The notes beneath the pieces were generated by a model. That model saw only the letters and a program-made list of their open reading frames with translations. It was not told the DNA's origin and ran no database searches. Below, piece after piece: positions 45,540 to 56,803 of a stretch of 64,000 nt of DNA. Source of the stretch: Paragordius varius. Taxonomy: Eukaryota > Nematomorpha. The stretch's first letter is position 1; each line of letters opens with the position of its first letter. Both the position numbers and the translations under genes were made by a program. The stretch spans positions 2,976,001-3,040,000 of the forward strand of contig OZ176057.1 of the NCBI GenBank assembly GCA_964247055.1, written 5' to 3'.

Positions 45540-47340
45540 TAAAAATTCAAAGATGATTTCAGATATTTGCTGTTATAAGGCAAAAAATTTTACCCATACG
45601 TTTCTTTTATATTGGCTGGTGGATAAGGAGATTCCCGCTAAAAACTGCCTCATCATATCGAAATAGCTGGTCTTTGGGGCTAAATTTCAGAAAACCTATC
45701 TGGCCATATGAGTTTAATAGCTGTAAAATGTTTCCCGTAACAAGGCAAAAATGTAGGTCGTGCGATTTTTCCCTTAATTAGGCCCTTCCCCACTGAATGC
45801 GCCACCATAATTTTTTTTATTTTTGAGGCAATTTTTCCAAAAACTAATGTACCTATGGAATCAATCATGATCCAGGTTTTCTCCGTGAAAAGGCACAAAT
45901 TTTCTCTTTTTTTGTATCAGCCTGGTAGGGAGCTACCCGCCTAAAACTGCGCCACCGTATTGTTGGGTTGTAAAGGAGTTAATTTTCAGAAAATTATCAG
46001 GCCATATAGGTTTAATAAGGGCCTGAAATATTACCCGTAAAAAGACTAAAATTTAAGTCGAACGGTTTAAATTAGCCGTTATTAAGGCCATTGCCCTAAA
46101 AATAAGCTATCATTGAACTATTATTTAGTTTTGAAGCCATTTTTTCAAAAACTATTTAGAACATATGGAATGAATGATGATTCCAGGTATTCCCCTATAA
46201 TAGCAAAAATTTTTATCGAACGTCTTTTTCCCGCCTACAACATGCCACCATATCGATACAACGTGACTTTGGAGCCAAATTTTAGAAAACTTATTAGACC
46301 ATTTAAGTTAAATAAGGGCTTAGAATATTACCCGTAAAAAGGCAAAAATTTAAGTAATACGGTTTTATTAATTACCCCTTAATTAGCTTGCCCTGAAAAA
46401 TGCGCAACCATACAAGGACTTTTTGGTTCTGAGGCAATTATTCGAAAATCCCACAAAAGCATATGGAATTAAGGCAAAAATTTTAATTGAGTGAATTTTT
46501 GTTTCGCCCCTGGTTAGGGGGCTACCCGCGTAAAACAGCATCACCATATCGACAATTAACGCCTTTAAAGCCAAATTTCGAAAACCTATACTATGTGAGT
46601 TCATTAAGGCCCTAAATTATTTATTACCCCTTAAAAAATAAATATTTTAGAACTATAGGGGGTTATTTCAATGAGTCGCTAAGTAAAGTTTTACGGCCTG
46701 AAAAATGCGCCGCCATAGAACCATTTTTGGATTTGAAGCAATATTCAAAAACTTATAGTAGTAACATATGAAATCTATGATAATTTCAGATTCCCCATAT
46801 AAAGGCAAAAATTTTGCCCAATGGCTTTTTATATACATGCCCCTATTTAAGAAGCTACCCGCAAAAAACTGCGCCACTATATAGAAATTGTGTTTTTTTG
46901 GAGCTAAATTACAGAAAATTTGTGAAGCGATAAGCTTGAAATATTAACTGTAACTATGTGATAATTAAGGCGAGGCGTTTTTTTATTAGCCGTTAATTTT
47001 GGGCCTTTATGCCAAAAGATACGCCATCATATAACGATTATTTAGTTTTGAGGTATTTTTTCGAATAACCTATTAGACGATAGTATTAAAGATAATTCCA
47101 AATATTTGCATTATAAAGGCAAAGAATTTAAATCAGCGTTTTTTCTATATAGGTCTATGGGTAGGGGTTTACGGGTTTAAAACTGAGAGGCCATACAAAA
47201 ATGGTGTGGTTTTGGAGCTAATTTTTAAAAAACTGAAGAAGCAATACGAGTTCAATAAAGGCTTTAAATAATACCCATAAAAAGGTAAAAATTTAGTATA
47301 GCGATTTTTTCCGTTAGCCGTCAATTTATGGCCATAACAC
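45540..47340. repeat. Degenerate satellite-like array, period about 300 bp
   Basis: About six units are seen. A landmark (AAAACTGC.(C/T)CA(C/T)CATAT) recurs near 45640, 45940, 46235, 46531, 46862 and 47178, at spacings of about 295-330 bp. Other repeating blocks are GGCCATATGAGTTTAATA, TACCCGTAAAAAGGCAAAAA and TGCGCCACCAT. Units have diverged and carry short frames of 60-75 codons that are by-products, not genes. Confidence 0.8.
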
Positions 47341-47387
47341 CAGTAAATAATATATTAGTATGAATGCCAAGTTTTGAAAATTCTAAG

Positions 47388-47569
47388 CACGGGTCTTGCC
47401 TATGAGATCAACTATTAAATAAATTTTTGAAATAATCCACATATAGAGATCACAATTTTGTTGATCGCTTTTTCTCTCAATAGTACTTAAATTTTGTAAA
47501 ATATTCCTTGGAAATTTCTCTCGGGCTGCATTATTTTGGAGAACCGTATGCCGCGTGTTGCACACCCTT
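47388..47569. mobile_element. hAT-type MITE, shortened
   Basis: The right end, inverted, is CAAGGGTGTGCAACACGCGG. A likely left end, CACGGGTCTTGCCTATGAG, lies 180 bp before. The interior holds the AATTTCTCTCGGGCTGC block. The 65-codon frame over it is not a gene. Confidence 0.6.
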
Positions 47570-47789
47570 GAATTAACCATGCTTCAAATACCTAAAATGC
47601 GCTTCAGATAAAATGTTTAAAATGGGTTTTGGCATAAATCTTTTTGTAAATATCTTTTTTATGTTATAATATAAGCACATGCATAAAATCATTGGTACTT
47701 GGAATTTAATTTATTTTCAAAAATCAAACCTATTTCAGTCGTCATCGATTCCAATATGAATCGTAAGACATGTGAATATAATCTATATC

Positions 47790-47985
47790 ATTGGTACAAA
47801 CCAAATAAATTGTTTATTTTGTCTCAAGGAAGGGCCATTCATTGTATGCCGACCAATATTGCATAGCTGTTTAAAAAATGTGAAGATATTTATAATCTAA
47901 ATCATCACATCGAAATTATTTGCAGGGTATATATAAATCGGAGCTAAAATATCTAATATGCCATTTAGTTAAAAAAATTGTCATG
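47790..47985. mobile_element. Decayed left end of the 29460-type hAT
   Basis: GGGCCATTCATTGTATG..ATTGCATAGCTGTTT and ATCTAAATCATCACATCGAA parallel GGGCCATGAACCTTATAATG..ATTCCATAGCTATTT and AATCAGCACAATAATT at 29516-29600. Confidence 0.6.
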
Positions 47986-48032
47986 ATAATAACATCTTTT
48001 AAGTTCAATATAAATCGTAACCAACAATTTTC

Positions 48033-48261
48033 TCCATAAACAATTAAAATTCACCCTAGATAATCCTAAATAAATTATATGCTTTTAAAGATTAAAAATC
48101 ATCTTTGTTATTTTATATTTTTAAAAATGAAATATCGTGCAAAATTAATATACTGAAAAAATAATAAACTATGCCATAAGAATATATTTCTTATTAGTGA
48201 TGAGTTATATTGGCCTGAAAACACATAATTTATTTTTAGGGTGAATTTGAATTGTAAATGG
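48033..48261. mobile_element. Family-1 MITE
   Basis: It begins CCATAAACAATTAAAATTCA and ends GGGTGAATTTGAATTGTAAATGG, flanked by TA at the right. The core has AAACTATGCCATAAGAATAT and TTGGCCTGAAAACACATAAT. Confidence 0.8.
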
Positions 48262-49930
48262 TATATAATGATATGTCAATCTAAATAACTCTATCCATTT
48301 GATTTCAACACATATTTTATATGGAGTGAAAAAAGATATGATAACGGCACATTTTATATTTTTATATTTATTTGGCACATTTAGCTAAACTCTGATCACA
48401 CTTAAATTTAATATAGACATTGTGCCTTTTTATTATAGTATATTAGCGCTTATTTTCTGAAAACATTTAAATTTAACACAAAGTATCTAATTTGGATTTC
48501 TTAGTTTTCTTAGTTAAAATAACGTTAAGCCTCACTTAAAAATATTTCTTATAATTTTTGTTGCTCTAATATTCACATAAAAAATTTTTATTCTCCGAAC
48601 GATTACACATTTTAGTTTTATACACTAGCTGCCGTGCCATGCATACCTATAAATTAGAACATACTATTTTAAGCGAAAAACGGAAGAGGCAATTATTGGG
48701 CAGTTATAAGATTATGAGTTTCAATTTTTTACAATTCTGTGCCTTTTCTTTTTAAATTTAACATAAAAAATAGGCAGCCATGTAATATTTGTAAGGTGAC
48801 AATTTAACATTGGGATGGGGTGTGGGGTACTAACTGAGCACTAATTTATAAACAGTAAACGATTATTTTATATTAGCCTAACTTAAGCAAAATTTGTTTC
48901 AAAACCTTTTATTTTCTATGGTAGCATATTTAACAGAGGTAAGCAAGTAGTGGATAATTCTAAAAGAGCGCTTTAAACTATTACGCTGGGAATAGCATAT
49001 ATGATTATTATATGACTCAAACCAATGGCAAATATAGCCGTGAATTATTTTTCAAATTCAGATTTATTTTGATTATAAATATCTGAAAATGTGTCAAACA
49101 GCTAAGAATAGCAACCAAAAATTAGTTTATACGTTTTATATTGTGCCGTTGTTACATAGGATAGTTAGAGCGTTACCACTCAAAAAAGTATTGTCGTGAA
49201 ATTTCATCTCCTATACTGGAAAAAATTAATTTCATTAATATACAGTTTTTATCTTGAGCGAAAAATGGCTCGCCATGTTAATCTTTATATGGTGGCGCAT
49301 ATTATGTTGGGCGAAGCTCTATTCAGTGGTTAATTTAAAAAGCGCCTTTTTATCAGCATACTTAAACCTATTATTAATTTCATAGTTTGGGCAAATTTAT
49401 TTAAAAAATAAAATTAAAGATTTGGTATATGCAAAAAAGTGCCATTATACGGGAAGAGCGGCTAAATACAGAGGCTATTCATAAGTCAGCTATATTTGCA
49501 TTGACAATTTCTGGAACAATGTATTCAACCATTTCCAATTATATGCCGAGATAATATATAGGATTTAGCCGATAAGATTATTTTACCTGTAAATACTAGT
49601 CTAGAACAAATATTTTTACATTTTATACATGTCCTACATATAAAACTTCTCATTATATTCCTAGATGTCAACCTGAATCCCGACGCAAATAGACGGCTGT
49701 CAGACCACCATTGACTGGTGTAAGGTAAGTCTATTGTGGACAAAGGCGACGTGGGTCTTCTACACACTTTTCTTGACACCTTGATAATATTTTTGTGCTT
49801 CATGATCGCAAACAGAACTAAATATCTTTGCAAATACATAAAATATGGATACGAAATATAATTTATTAATATGTTATATATTTGTAAAGTAATAACAATA
49901 TATTAATTTATTTTAGCATAAATAATTAAA
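48262..49930. other. Gene-free stretch downstream of ETFRF1
   Basis: No gene is recognised. The frame 49525-49839 (minus) has no motif I know. Patches near 48660 and 49270 (CGCCACCAT in reverse, AAAACGGAAGAGGC) faintly recall the ~300-bp array in inverted orientation, which is uncertain. Confidence 0.4.
49907..49912 (-). terminator. Poly(A) signal of ETFRF1
   Basis: On the minus strand AATAAA lies about 19 nt after the ETFRF1 stop codon, giving a very short 3' UTR. Confidence 0.55.
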
Positions 49931-50197
49931 TCAATGTTCATTATACAATTGTTTAAGAGTTCTATATTTTTTCAGCATATACAGAGCTTTCAATTCATTC
50001 GTTACGTATTCACCTCGGTCTAATAATTGTTTGATTTGGTGTTTATCCGTGATATTTTGATTTTTTAAAAAAGCCGATTTTAGTTTTTTACGAAAAAAAG
50101 AAGCGCCTTTTGGATAATCCTTACCCATATAATAAAGATTCTTGTACAGTTGTATTACGTCCTTTCTATACGGATTTATAAATTTGTTGGCCGACAT
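49931..50197 (-). CDS. ETFRF1: ETFRF1 / LYRM5, mitochondrial LYR-motif protein
   Basis: The single exon encodes 88 aa, the usual family length. Members of this LYR family bind the electron-transfer flavoprotein in mitochondria and displace its FAD, lowering electron flow from fatty-acid and amino-acid dehydrogenases. The family signature is clear. LYKNLYYMGKDYPKGASFFR matches human LYKNLLYLGRDYPKGADYF, followed by KKLKSAFLKNQNITD, LLDRGEYVTNELKALYMLKK and YRTLKQLY. The LYR triad reads LYK, as in other ETFRF1 proteins. The start ATG at 50197 is placed by homology to the short N-terminus of the family. A decayed MITE lies about 140 bp upstream. Confidence 0.93.
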   Translation of the reverse strand: MSANKFINPYRKDVIQLYKNLYYMGKDYPKGASFFRKKLKSAFLKNQNITDKHQIKQLLDRGEYVTNELKALYMLKKYRTLKQLYNEH

Positions 50198-50339
50198 TGC
50201 ACATTATTTGAAATCCCCAGAAAATAGACTACGTGATTAACTTAAATCATATTGATGTCACATTGAAAAATGTACGCTTTGTAATCCAGGTGTATTCATT
50301 ATACAGTCACAAAAAAATATCATGATGAAATATATATAT

Positions 50340-50568
50340 TATTTATATTTCAAATTCACTAAACAATACCAAACCCATATAAAATACATGTTTTAATAAA
50401 AATTACCTATATTTTTATATTCAAAAAATAAAATTTTAAATTAAAATAATGCTGGAAAAACAATAATGGATGCCATAAAGATATATTTCCTATTATGAGT
50501 TATATGAGTTGCAAAACACAATTTTTTTAAGAGTATTGAATTGTTCAAGGGTAAATTCGAACTGTAAT
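50340..50568. mobile_element. Decayed family-1 MITE upstream of ETFRF1
   Basis: The left arm has ATTTCAAATTCACTAAACAA. The right arm has TATTGAATTGTTCAAGGG then TAAATTCGAACTGTAAT. The core has GATGCCATAAAGATATATTT. The ends are too decayed to place exactly. Confidence 0.6.
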
Positions 50569-50580
50569 ATTTCGTTAAAT

Positions 50581-51622
50581 CAAGAATCTCAGGGTGCTTT
50601 TGGATTTGGGGCTTACAAGTCTTTTAAAAAAGTACACTTTTCTGGTAAGTGCCTAATCAGAAAATGGCAAAATTTGAGCACACTTAAAAATTTATTTTGG
50701 CAGTCAAAGGCTTCACTCCAAATAATCATAAACCGATCAAAACAATATTTTAAAAAAAAATTTTTTTTGAAATGGGCTCCTAAAGTCCCAGTTTTTCTCA
50801 CTTTTCTAAAATGGGCTAATTTTTTTTAAAAAAAGCAAAAATGCAGAGCTTGCGCAATAATAATTTTAGATATATGCTAATGATATCAACTAAAAATAAA
50901 ATCATACTTTTTAAAAAATTTAATTTTTGCAAAATGTTGAAGCGTACTTTACACTAATTTGAGGCATTATGGAAACCGTATAAATATCCTTTAAGAATTT
51001 ATTAAAACCTTTTTCTATATTATTCGATAATTCTGAACATTTGTATCACCTTAGAATTTTAATTGATTTAATTTTTTTGTAAATTTTTGAAAAAAAACAC
51101 AAATTTGATAAAACATAATTAGGAATGTTTTAATAAAAATTGAGTGCTCATAGAAATGTTTATCATCAAATTATATGAAAAAAGTGATTTTACAATGTCT
51201 TTAACCTTTTTATACCGTTACCACAATACCTCAAAATAGTATAAAGGCTTTAAATTTGTGAAAAAATTAACCATTTTTTTATAATAAAATTTAGCATATA
51301 TTAAATTATTTTATCGCGCTAGCTCTTCATTTTTAAAATAAGAAAAACAGCCTATTTTAGAAGGGCATATAAAATTTGGACTTTTGAAGCCCACGTTAAG
51401 AAATTTATTTTTTTAAAAATATTTTTTAGCTTTTTATAGGTAGTTTATAAAATTAATTGATATATTTCGAAATGAATCATTTAGCATTCACCAAAAAAAT
51501 TTAATTAAAAAGATGTGGGCAAAATTTGCCATTTTCTGATGTGGACCACTTGCCACAAAAGTGTAAATAACTTTCTTTAAACACATGTAAGCTTCAAAAC
51601 CAAAAGCACCATGAGATTCTTG
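50581..51622. mobile_element. 1-kb palindromic fold-back element
   Basis: Two ~500-bp arms are inverted copies. The left starts CAAGAATCTCAGGGTGCTTT and the right ends AAAGCACCATGAGATTCTTG. Internal pairs include AATCAGAAAATGGCAAAATT with AAATTTGCCATTTTCTGATG, and GGCATTATGGAAACCGTATA with TATACCGTTACCACAATACC. The two arms meet in a short A+T-rich centre (about 51070-51150). No coding capacity. This is the most complete uninterrupted copy of the family in the window. Confidence 0.85.
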
Positions 51623-52788
51623 ATTTTCTATCAGAATATATTTATTTTATCAATATATTTTTCAATTCCCGATTTTGTACGCTGTGTTATCAAAACAATG
51701 CTATTAGTTTAATAGCAATCTTAATATTTTTTTTTAAAAAAATAATAAAATTACATAAACTTTTGGCTACAAATACGAACACTGGGTAAATCAGGATAAA
51801 AATTTCTAATGATATATTAATAAAATACATTTACCACAAATTTATAGTTTGGGCTCTATCAGTCATTTATTACTTTGTGATCTTTTCAATTTGTGGATGA
51901 TTACATATTGTTGTTTTATGGATTTAGATCAAGTAAATATTTTAGATGTTATCTCAGTTAAAATTCAATTATTAAATATTGCTATCCTGTATTAGATTTG
52001 AAGCTTATATATTTTACAGTTTTGTCATTTCTACAGTCTAAAATTTAAGCAGCTCACATTATTTAACTAATCAAATGATTATTATCTTTCATATCTACTG
52101 TTAAAATCAACCTGAATTACTTAGTTAATTATTAACATTTTTAAAACATAATAAAATATGCTATGCCATTTCTATTAGCAATATAGAAAAATATGGCGGC
52201 GAATTGAGTGGAGGATTAAAATTTACGTTTTTTCAAATTTTTTGTATTATCCACCTAAACACGAAAGAAAAAATAAATCTTTTATGATATTCATTAAAAT
52301 CGCTATGTAAACTACTTCAAAATATTAAAAAATGTTAACTAAAAAAATAGCAGTGAAAAAGTTTGGGGGGATATTTTAACAATTTAACATTTTTTTAAAA
52401 AATTTGACTTATGAGCCTAAAAGGTTAAAGAAAGCATTTTTTAAACTCGGCCTAATACTTTGAATATTTTTTAAAATTTCAAATATTAAAGCGCTCTGGA
52501 ATTTAAATAATAAAACTACCCAAAAAAGTCACGAACTATTGATAGAATTCTTCTAATAGTCTATCAAAATATAATTGCTTCTACTTAAAAGTTTTAATTA
52601 TATTTAATTCGTTATAATTATTTTAAATATATAAACTGGTGTAAAAATATTTACAGATGTTGGCCTGGAAACCTTAAACTAAATGGCATAATTTTATTAA
52701 CCAGATATCGTAATTGGGAGATTATATATGCTAGATAACAACATCTGAAAAAGTTTGAAAAATGCACACTTTGAAAAACTTAACTGGT
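51623..52788. other. Gene-free stretch
   Basis: It includes an outer fold-back flank (TCCCGATTTTGTACGC near 51670), matching those at 26.0 and 32.4 kb, and an inverted piece of the TTAA-like repeat near 52500-52545. No gene is seen. Confidence 0.5.
52784..52788. repeat. Target duplication CTGGT, left of the LTR element
   Basis: The 5-bp direct repeat CTGGT borders the element here and at 56804-56808. A 5-bp duplication fits Ty3/Gypsy integration. Confidence 0.8.
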
Positions 52789-53083
52789 TAATATTTGGGG
52801 ATGGCAAGGTATTTATTGTATATCACAAAATATTGTATATCACAAAAACAACTGCGCGTTATATCATGATCTCTATATATATCTACGATAATTAGGTTTA
52901 ATGTATTCACATATATCAAGGTAAGATGTTTGCTTATATACAATTATCTCAAAGTATAATAATAATCACAAGTGGTGGGAAGGTTATAACAATATAATAA
53001 TAGTATACAGATAAGTTAATAGGTTAATGTACTGCAAGGTATGATAATAATATTCACAAGTCTATTCAAATTAGCCTCTAACA
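52789..53083 (-). repeat. LTR (3' LTR on the coding strand)
   Basis: This is 295 bp, pairs with 56503-56803, and starts TGTTAGAGGC on the minus strand. Confidence 0.93.
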
Positions 53084-53101
53084 TCACTTCCCCCCCCCTT
53101 T
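53084..53101 (-). other. Polypurine tract of the LTR element
   Basis: On the minus strand a purine run with eight or more G (AAAGGGGGGGG then AAGTGA) directly abuts the 3' LTR, the usual primer site for plus-strand synthesis. Confidence 0.8.
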
Positions 53102-56021
53102 AACAAAAGCGGGCAGGTTTCTGCCGACTTCTTGTCGGGTACCGCCGTTCTTGTGTTTTAGCGGGGGAGTAGATAGTCTCAGGTTTCTGGGTATTATCAT
53201 TATTTGGACTTTCGGCTGTCGGAGTAATTGGTTCGATTTCGTCCCTTGAATTGATCGTATTTGGTTGCGTTTCAGCGATTGTTCCATCATCCGTGGCAGT
53301 GGTTACCTCCTCCTCATTTGTGTTGCTGGAAAAGGTCGGCTGTGGTTGTGGTTGTTGTACTATTTGGTCAGCGTGTTTCCGCACAACTTTGTCTCGGTCC
53401 TTGTCCCATACCTTGTATGAAAATAACCCTGTGCGGTCCGTAATCTCTCCGGCGCGCCATCCTGGACTTAATTCATTTTTAATCATTACCTGGTCATTAA
53501 TGGCAAACTGCCGTCGGGGGGCCGGTGCATCTAACAATCTCTCCCTACTATTTAACCAGGTTAAGGGCGTATGGGGGGTACGCTTAAACATTAACTGGGC
53601 CGGGGTTTCTTTCGTTGTTGAGTGTATAGTTCTATACGCCCATAAGCTAGTGTTAAACGCTTCGTGGGTGGATAACCCATTGTTTTTTATTCTTTTGTAT
53701 TTATTTTTTATTGTACCTACTAACCTTTCTACCATCCCATTACTCTTAGGGTGGTAGGGGGTAACCTTAATATGTTTCACCCCTAACGTACTTAATGTTG
53801 ACGTAAAGTACTCGTTACTGAAATATGAAGCGTTATCGCTCACAATCTCTCTTGCAAAGCCAAACCTTGCAAACGTTTCTTCTAATTTGTGGATTATATT
53901 CGCTGCGGTTACCTTTTTCAACATAAATCCTTCTGCCCATTTCGAGGCACTATCAATTATCAACAACCAATACAAACGGTCTACCGGTCCGGCTATATCA
54001 ATATGCAAACGCTCCCACACAGCAACATTATGATCCCACTGATACGTGGAATTCTGAGTGTCATTCGGCCTACTACGTTGGCACGATTCGCATTGACTAC
54101 TGGCTTTTACCAGGTCATTTTCTAATTCTGGCCAATAACACGTAAATCTGGCCATCGCTTTCATGGTCTCTACGTTGTTATGCCCGCTGTGTAGGTATCT
54201 CACCACCTCTTTTTGGAGGGGCTTCGGAATTACAATCCGATCATTTAAACTTAATAAGCCATATTGATATGCCAACTCGTCTTTACGGTTTACAAACTTT
54301 TTTAATTCTGGAGAACTCCAGTCATGGTTGTTTAACGCTTTAATTACTTTTTGTAATACTGCATCTAATGCAGTTTCTTTTCGAATTTCATCTCGGCTTA
54401 ACCGCACGTTATGACAATTCAAAAATCTCAAATATCTGGTAACCGCATAATCTTCATCATAGGCAACGATCTCGTCAATCGGCCATCTCGATAAATAATC
54501 AGCTCTATTTTGAGCCCCTTTTTGATGACTTATTTCAAAGTCGTATTCATTTATCATATTAATCCACCTTAGTATTTTAGCATTATGAATCTCTTTTAAA
54601 TTTCGATCTCTATTTATTAACTTTACTAAGGGTAAATGGTCAGTTAATATTGTAAATTTTCTACCATATATGGAACTATGAAACTTTCTTAACGCAAATA
54701 ATATTGCTTTTAATTCCTTCTCTATCGTGGAATAATTCCTTTCAGCGTTGCGACATTTTTGTGAGGCATACGCTATCGGCAACCTTTCACTATTAATTTC
54801 ATGACTTAGAATACATCCGAATCCTAAATCTGACGCATCAGTTTCTATTATCAATTTCCTATTCGAATTATATGGTGTTAAAAACACTTTTTCGCTTAAC
54901 AAATTCTTAGCTGCTAACCAGCTTTTCTCATGTTTCTCAGTCCAATACCATCTCGTATTTTTACTAGTTAATTCATGTAAGGGACCGACTATTATTTGTA
55001 ATTTTGGTATAAAGCGTTCATAAAATGTCAAAAAACCTAAAAAGCTACGTAACGACTTTTTATCTACCGGCCTTTTTAGTTCCTTGATTGCTTTAATTTT
55101 GCTTTCACAGGGACCTATACCCTTTTTCGATATTTCAAACCCTAAATAGTTTACTGATTCTGCCCCTATCATTATTTTATCTTGTCTTAATTTAAATCCG
55201 GCCTTATCGAGACGACTTAATACGTTATTTAAATTGTTAATGTGCTCATTTTCCGTCCTACCAGTCACTAGGACGTCATCTAAATATACGCAAGTTCCCG
55301 GACTTTCAGCCAGCACTTTTTCCATCACTCTTTGGAAGATGATAGGTGCCGTGGCCAGTCCAAACGGCATGCGTTTGTATCTAAAAAAACCCTTATGTGT
55401 TGAGATAGTTAACAATTCTTGACACTCCTCTGCCACTGGCATCTGGAGGTAAGCATCTTTTAAATCAATTTTCGTGAATGTGATACCTTCACCTATTTTC
55501 GACACCAACTCATCAAACGTGGGAATTATGTGGGAGTCTTCTTGCAACCACTTATTAATCGTTACTCGAAAATCACTACATATTCTTAATTCGCCATTCG
55601 GTTTAAGTACATTAACCGTAGGCGTGGCCCATGTCACAGGTGTGGTGTTAGGATCAACCGGTTCTAAAATGCCTAACTTTTCTAGCCTCGTCAGCTCTTT
55701 CTCCACCTTTTCTCTTAATGGAAAAGGCACCCTGCGACATGGCCATACTTTCGGGATCGCATTCGCTGCAATGCGAATTTTTACAGGGTCCTTATAACAC
55801 CCTAACTTATTTTCGAATAAATTTTTAAAATTTTCACAAATCTCATTCAATTTAAGATAATTAACTCTAACCTGTGGCATCTCAATCTGGAATTTCGCCA
55901 TCCAGTCCAGTCCACAGATTAGCGGGGCCATTTCCATCGTTTTGCATAGGACACATATGTCCCCGACCATTTGTTTACCATTTACTTGGACTTTGACACT
56001 TGCTGTCCCCATCATTGGCAC
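53100..56021 (-). pseudogene. pol region of the Ty3/Gypsy fossil
   Basis: A long open stretch of the element (973 codons) runs from the end of the protease to past the integrase. Recognisable motifs are CSDFRVTINK and CVYLDDVLVTG of reverse transcriptase, TDASDLGFG of RNase H, and DIAGP, DNASYF and HPKSNGMVERL of integrase with its preceding CESC half of the HHCC finger. The tail is rich in Thr, Glu and Pro and ends in basic RRYPTRSRQ-type residues. It belongs to the element at 52789-56803, and antisense frames over it are shadows. Confidence 0.9.
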
Positions 56022-56502
56022 TGTGGTATTGTTGTACGATTTTACTGGGGGTGTCGGATGCAGCTTGGGTTTACCGATTTGCTCCCATGTGGCAAAGTTT
56101 ATTACACTGATGTCCGAACCGGTATCATATATAAAATCTTATTTTAACCCGTTTATTACTAGTGTTATCAGTAAGGGAGTTAGCGCCTTATGACCCACGT
56201 TAACTTCCTTCGACAATTGCCTATTGAAGTGCGGTCTTTGTTTTTTGGCTACACACATTCTCGCAAAATGATTTAGCTTTCCGCATTTGTTGCAGGATCG
56301 TCTCCAGGCTGGACACTTGTTGGGTGGGTGTGTGAAACCGCAATGTTTGCATGTAATAGATGATTTTATTATTGTTTGTCGATTGGATTTATTATGTTGT
56401 AACCGATTGATATTATTGCTGTTACTGTATCGATTGCTATTATTACTGTATTTTTGAGCTGTGATAGTCATTGGTTCGTCTGTCATATCTCTTGGCCACC
56501 AA

Positions 56503-56803
56503 TAATATTTGGGGATGGCAAGGTATTTATTGTATATCACAAAATATTGTATATCACAAAAACAACTGCGCGTTATATCATGATCTCTATATATATATAT
56601 ATCTACGATAATTAGGTTTAATGTATTCACATATATCAAGGTAAGATGTTTGCTTATATACAATTATCTCAAAGTATAATAATAATCACAAGTGGTGGGA
56701 AGGTTATAACAATATAATAATAGTATACAGATAAGTTAATAGGTTAATGTACTGCAAGGTATAATAATAATATTCACAAGTCTATTCAAATTAGCCTCTA
56801 ACA
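56503..56803 (-). repeat. LTR (5' LTR on the coding strand)
   Basis: This is 301 bp and almost identical to 52789-53083. The length difference is in an AT run. Confidence 0.93.

Larger units (their letters stand above)
52789..56803 (-). mobile_element. Ty3/Gypsy LTR retrotransposon, young but broken
   Basis: A 4015-bp element lies on the minus strand between two LTRs of about 295 and 301 bp. The LTRs begin TGTTAGAGGC on the coding strand, are almost identical to each other and are bordered by a 5-bp target duplication (CTGGT). Parts in coding order are: zinc-knuckle nucleocapsid-type region (two CCHC knuckles, about 56230-56360), aspartic protease, reverse transcriptase, RNase H and integrase. 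The protease-RT-RNase H-integrase order is that of Ty3/Gypsy. A Mag or K02A2.6-like affinity is possible. No capsid part was recognised and no envelope. The near-identity of the LTRs implies a recent insertion. The copy looks broken, with about one or two disruptions, and the pol region is largely open. Confidence 0.92.

Noticed and set aside
45680-46877. Several 60-75-codon frames
   Set aside because: They lie in the ~300-bp degenerate array and recur with it. No protein motif is seen.
49525-49839. 104-codon minus-strand frame
   Set aside because: It has no recognised motif and no supportive signals. It could be an unrecognised fragment but is not claimable.
50509-50829. 106-codon plus-strand frame and its antisense
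   Set aside because: It starts in a decayed MITE and runs into the fold-back arm. The same sequence recurs inverted at 51.2-51.6 kb.
53251-53757. 168-codon plus-strand frame and other frames over 53.2-56.2 kb
   Set aside because: They are antisense shadows of the pol region of the LTR fossil.
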